A stretch of 7,640 bases of DNA. Source: Omnitrophica bacterium RIFCSPLOWO2_01_FULL_45_10b (GTDB lineage Bacteria; Omnitrophota; Omnitrophia; Omnitrophales; Danuiimicrobiaceae). Every line of letters starts with the position of its first letter. Positions within the stretch are counted from its first letter, which is position 1. Under the pieces are notes generated by a model. The model did not search any database. It saw only the letters and a list, made by a program, of their open reading frames with translations, and was not told the origin of the DNA. The stretch covers positions 34,324 through 41,963 of the forward strand of contig MHFM01000012.1 of the NCBI GenBank assembly GCA_001804205.1. The letters run 5' to 3'. Shown here piece after piece: positions 5,078-7,640 of this stretch. The position numbers and the translations under genes are program-made.

Positions 5078-7640
5078 TTAATGGTTTCTTTCCAAGTAAC
5101 CCCTGAGGGCCCTTCCTGTATGCGAGCGCGGTTCTTTCAAAAGGCCATCCACAGAACCGGCATAAATCACTTCGCCGCCGCTTTCTCCTCCTTCGGGGCC
5201 TAAATCAATGACATAATCGGCACATTTGATAACTTCCATATTATGTTCAATCACACAGACGGAGTGGCCTCGGTTTAAAAGCGTCTCAAAAGCGGAAAGA
5301 AGAAATGCGATGTCATAATAATGCAGGCCGGTCGTAGGTTCGTCAAAGAGATAAAGAAGATTTTCACTTGCCGCATGAGAAAGCTCCGCCGCTAATTTTA
5401 ATCGCTGAGCCTCACCCCCTGAAAGCGTGGGGGCTGCTTGGCCAAGACGAAGATAACCTAAACCTACTTGAGAGAGAATAGAAAGTGATTCACAAATTTT
5501 TTCTCCCCCTTTTCCGCCAGCCGCCGAAGGCGAGCCTCGCCGCGACTCTTGGCGGGAGGCGGATCCGCCTTCGGCGGAAAAAAAAATAAGCGCTTCCTCA
5601 ATGGTTATATCAAGTACATCACGAATATTCTTGCCTTGGTAACGGATTTCTAAAATATGAGGTTGATAACGGGATCCGCCGCAAGCTTCACACGTGACAT
5701 ACATATCGGCTAAAAAATGCATTTCGATTTTTTCAACACCCGCTCCCTCACATTGTTCACAACGGCCTCCGGGCACATTGAATGAAAAATGGCCGGGTTC
5801 CAAATGGCGCATTTTAGCTTCTTTGGTCCGGGCAAAAATTTTTCGAATCTGATCAAACGCTTTGACATATGTGACTGGATTGGAACGCGGCGTTTTTCCA
5901 ATCGGAGATTGATCGACAAGAAGAGTATCTTGTATATTTTTAAATCCCTCAATCTTGTCAACTTTTCCAATGTCCTGCGCAGGGCGGCCGCGAAAACGCT
6001 GATAGTTTGCATATAGAATGTCGTACAGAAAGGTGCTTTTGCCGGATCCCGAAACACCGGTAATCACCACAAATTGTTGAAGCGGAATCTCAACAGAAAT
6101 CTCTTTCAAATTGTGGGCTTGAGCCTTGACCACGCGGAGGGTCTTGTCGGTCTGCAATTTGGTGCTCTGAGTTTTCCCGTTTCGTTCTATTTTTAACTCC
6201 CCTTGGAAATAGCGGGCCGTACAAGAATTTCGAGCGGAAGACAACTCTGAAAAAGGCCCTGAAAAAACAATTTCTCCACCGCGCTCACCGCCAAGCGGCC
6301 CTAAATCAATAATTTGGTCAGCAGCTTCAATCATGGTTCGGTCATGCTCAACCACAACCACGGTATTGCCTAAATTCCTTAATTTTCCAAGCAGCCGAAT
6401 TAAAAGCGCATTATCACGTTCATGAAGGCCCACGCTTGGCTCATCCAAAACATAAAGCGTATCTACCAATGCCGAACCCAAAGAAGCCGCTAAATGAATT
6501 CGCTGAGCTTCTCCTCCCGAAAGGGTCCGGGAAAGCCGGTCCAAGGTTAAATAGCCAAGTCCTACTTCTGTTAAAAACGAGAGGCGATTTTTAATCTCAG
6601 ACAAAATGGATTCGGCGATTGCCAACTCATGTTCTGAAAGCGCAAGCGAACCGAAAAATTTCTGAAGCGATTCAATAGTCAGCGCGCTTAACTGGGCCAT
6701 ATTGTTGCGATTAATTTTCACGGCGAGCGCTTCTGGTTTCAAGCGCGTCCCGTGGCATTTGGGACAAAGTTGAAAACCGCGGTATTTGCTTAAGAAAATT
6801 CGCACGTGCATCTTATAAGTTTTTTTCTCAAGATATTCAAAAAAATCGCGCACGCTGAAATAATCTTTATCTTCTTTCAAGCCTTTTAAAATCCATTTTC
6901 GCTCTTCCTCCTTCAGCTTTGAAAACGGCACATCCATCGGAATATGCTTTCTTCGGCAGAATTGTTTGAGTTTCCGGAATTCCCAAGAGGCGCTCGGTTT
7001 TGTCCACGGTTCGATCGCTCCTTCGGAAATGGAAAGGCTTGGATTGGGGATGACCAAATCTTGATCGATCGTGATGATTCGGCCAAAACCCTGGCATTCC
7101 GGACAAGCGCCCAAGGGGCTGTTAAATGAAAAACTATTTGGGTCGGGCAGGCGATACTCGATATTACAGTCGGCGCAGTGAAACCGACTGGAAAACTTTT
7201 TTTCGGAAAGCTTGCCTTCCTCCTGCGAAAAAATAGAAACGGATCCCTTGCCATATTGAAGCGCCGTTTCAAGTGAATCCAAAAATCGGCTGCGATTTGT
7301 TTGTTTTAATTCAAGCTGATCAACAATCACCAAAAACCGCTCAGGACTACTTTGCCGATCACCGTTTCCCTTTTTCCAATTTCGAATATCTTCCAAACCA
7401 ACTTGTTTTCCAGAAACCAAAAAACTAAGGAATCCTTGCCGCTCTAACTCAGAACACATCTGGCGGCGAAAAGCGCGGCTATTCTTCTCTAGGAACAGAG
7501 GGAACGCAACGGTAACCTGATGGTTTTCGAACTTGTGGATTGCTTTTTCTAAAATGCTTGTCGGGCTGTCACTTTTCACTTCCTTTCCGCAAGAAGAACA
7601 ATAGGTGACGCCGACGCGCGAAAAAAGAAGGCGCAAGTAA
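5078..7640 (-). CDS. uvrA: Excinuclease ABC subunit A (UvrA), N-terminus cut off by the window
   Basis: UvrA is the damage-recognition ATPase of nucleotide excision repair; its dimer loads UvrB onto damaged DNA in the cytoplasm. The frame is open through the window edge. Its first visible residues (YLRLLFSRVG) match a site about 110 residues into Escherichia coli UvrA, so the start and first Walker A lie outside. Numbering from Leu at 7636: a region matching the UvrB-binding segment fills about 12-150, so this is UvrA rather than the shorter UvrA2. Zinc cysteines are at 154/157/178/181, a CPKC motif at 291-294, ABC signature LSGGEAQ at 372-378 and Walker B with DEP at 398-400. The second half has Walker A GVSGSGKST at 527-535, zinc cysteines at 626/629/649/652, signature LSGGEAQ at 738-744 and DEP at 765-767. 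Residues about 687-711 are a Gly/Ser/Ala/Arg-rich insertion encoded by a palindromic DNA element (5510-5581). All visible motifs are intact, so the protein is probably functional. Confidence 0.97.
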   Translation of the reverse strand, partial: YLRLLFSRVGVTYCSSCGKEVKSDSPTSILEKAIHKFENHQVTVAFPLFLEKNSRAFRRQMCSELERQGFLSFLVSGKQVGLEDIRNWKKGNGDRQSSPERFLVIVDQLELKQTNRSRFLDSLETALQYGKGSVSIFSQEEGKLSEKKFSSRFHCADCNIEYRLPDPNSFSFNSPLGACPECQGFGRIITIDQDLVIPNPSLSISEGAIEPWTKPSASWEFRKLKQFCRRKHIPMDVPFSKLKEEERKWILKGLKEDKDYFSVRDFFEYLEKKTYKMHVRIFLSKYRGFQLCPKCHGTRLKPEALAVKINRNNMAQLSALTIESLQKFFGSLALSEHELAIAESILSEIKNRLSFLTEVGLGYLTLDRLSRTLSGGEAQRIHLAASLGSALVDTLYVLDEPSVGLHERDNALLIRLLGKLRNLGNTVVVVEHDRTMIEAADQIIDLGPLGGERGGEIVFSGPFSELSSARNSCTARYFQGELKIERNGKTQSTKLQTDKTLRVVKAQAHNLKEISVEIPLQQFVVITGVSGSGKSTFLYDILYANYQRFRGRPAQDIGKVDKIEGFKNIQDTLLVDQSPIGKTPRSNPVTYVKAFDQIRKIFARTKEAKMRHLEPGHFSFNVPGGRCEQCEGAGVEKIEMHFLADMYVTCEACGGSRYQPHILEIRYQGKNIRDVLDITIEEALIFFSAEGGSASRQESRRGSPSAAGGKGGEKICESLSILSQVGLGYLRLGQAAPTLSGGEAQRLKLAAELSHAASENLLYLFDEPTTGLHYYDIAFLLSAFETLLNRGHSVCVIEHNMEVIKCADYVIDLGPEGGESGGEVIYAGSVDGLLKEPRSHTGRALRGYLERNH
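5510..5581. repeat. GC-rich palindromic element inserted in frame in uvrA
   Basis: A 72-base segment is bounded by a perfect nine-base inverted repeat, TTTTCCGCC (5510-5518) and GGCGGAAAA (5573-5581). Nested inside is a perfect twelve-base inverted repeat, CCGCCGAAGGCG (5521-5532) and CGCCTTCGGCGG (5566-5577). Smaller palindromes include GGCGGATCCGCC (5558-5569), the hairpin TCCGCC-TTC-GGCGGA (5564-5578), and GCCTC/GAGGC (5534-5538 with 5556-5560). It is far richer in GC than the surrounding gene. On the uvrA strand it is open and encodes a low-complexity peptide (SAEGGSASRQ and onward). Between the conserved FF and VGLGYL there are 37 residues, against 15 in E. coli UvrA. The excess of 22 codons (66 bases) equals the length of the core from 5513 to 5578. 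No second copy is visible in this window, so calling it a dispersed repeat is an inference from its structure. Confidence 0.75.

Noticed and set aside
7634..7636. TTG at 7636 as the uvrA start codon
   Set aside because: The frame continues upstream (Tyr codon at 7639-7637), and the sequence matches an internal part of UvrA, so the gene is simply cut by the window edge.
1..7640. CRISPR arrays, tRNA or rRNA genes, transposases, phage genes
   Set aside because: I saw no regularly spaced repeats, no tRNA-like cloverleaf and no mobile-element proteins; apart from short intergenic gaps the window is filled by the listed genes.

Overview
The window is a compact bacterial chromosome segment in which every supportable gene lies on the minus strand, so transcription runs from high to low coordinates. 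In that order the genes are: uvrA (5' end cut off by the window edge), a small secreted acidic protein, an FtsH-family membrane AAA protease, a large unrecognised lipoprotein, the heat-shock repressor hrcA, and the first 38 codons of the next gene, almost certainly grpE. Together the genes cover nearly all of the sequence. The longest gap is about 150 bases, and each of the two largest gaps holds a readable promoter.

Organism: a lipobox lipoprotein, cleavable signal peptides, sigma-70-type promoters, Shine-Dalgarno sites and HrcA/CIRCE control of an hrcA-grpE operon suggest a bacterium with a diderm-type envelope. Base composition looks moderate (mid-40s percent GC by eye). The gene set and protein style resemble uncultured lineages around the PVC superphylum, such as Omnitrophota. 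That placement is an impression and not a demonstration; the window contains no rRNA or other decisive marker.

Layout. 5078-7640: nucleotide excision repair ATPase UvrA, with an in-frame GC-rich palindromic element at 5510-5581 inside its second ATPase half. 4635-4997: 120-residue exported protein of unknown role. 4494-4634: intergenic region with a good promoter (TTGACA, 17 bp, TATTCT) for the FtsH-like gene. 2835-4493: FtsH-like protease lacking the usual periplasmic domain. 2757-2791: rho-independent terminator, making the ftsH-like gene a likely single-gene unit. 1317-2753: 478-residue lipoprotein. 1199-1260: sigma-70-type promoter with a near-perfect CIRCE operator at the predicted transcription start. 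116-1162 and 1-114: hrcA and grpE, one base apart.

The clearest functional module is the heat-shock operon: HrcA binds CIRCE and represses its own operon, and GrpE is the nucleotide exchange factor for DnaK. The neighbouring FtsH-like protease is another protein-quality-control factor, but it has its own promoter. The most unusual item is the palindromic element inside uvrA. It adds about 22 codons without breaking the reading frame.
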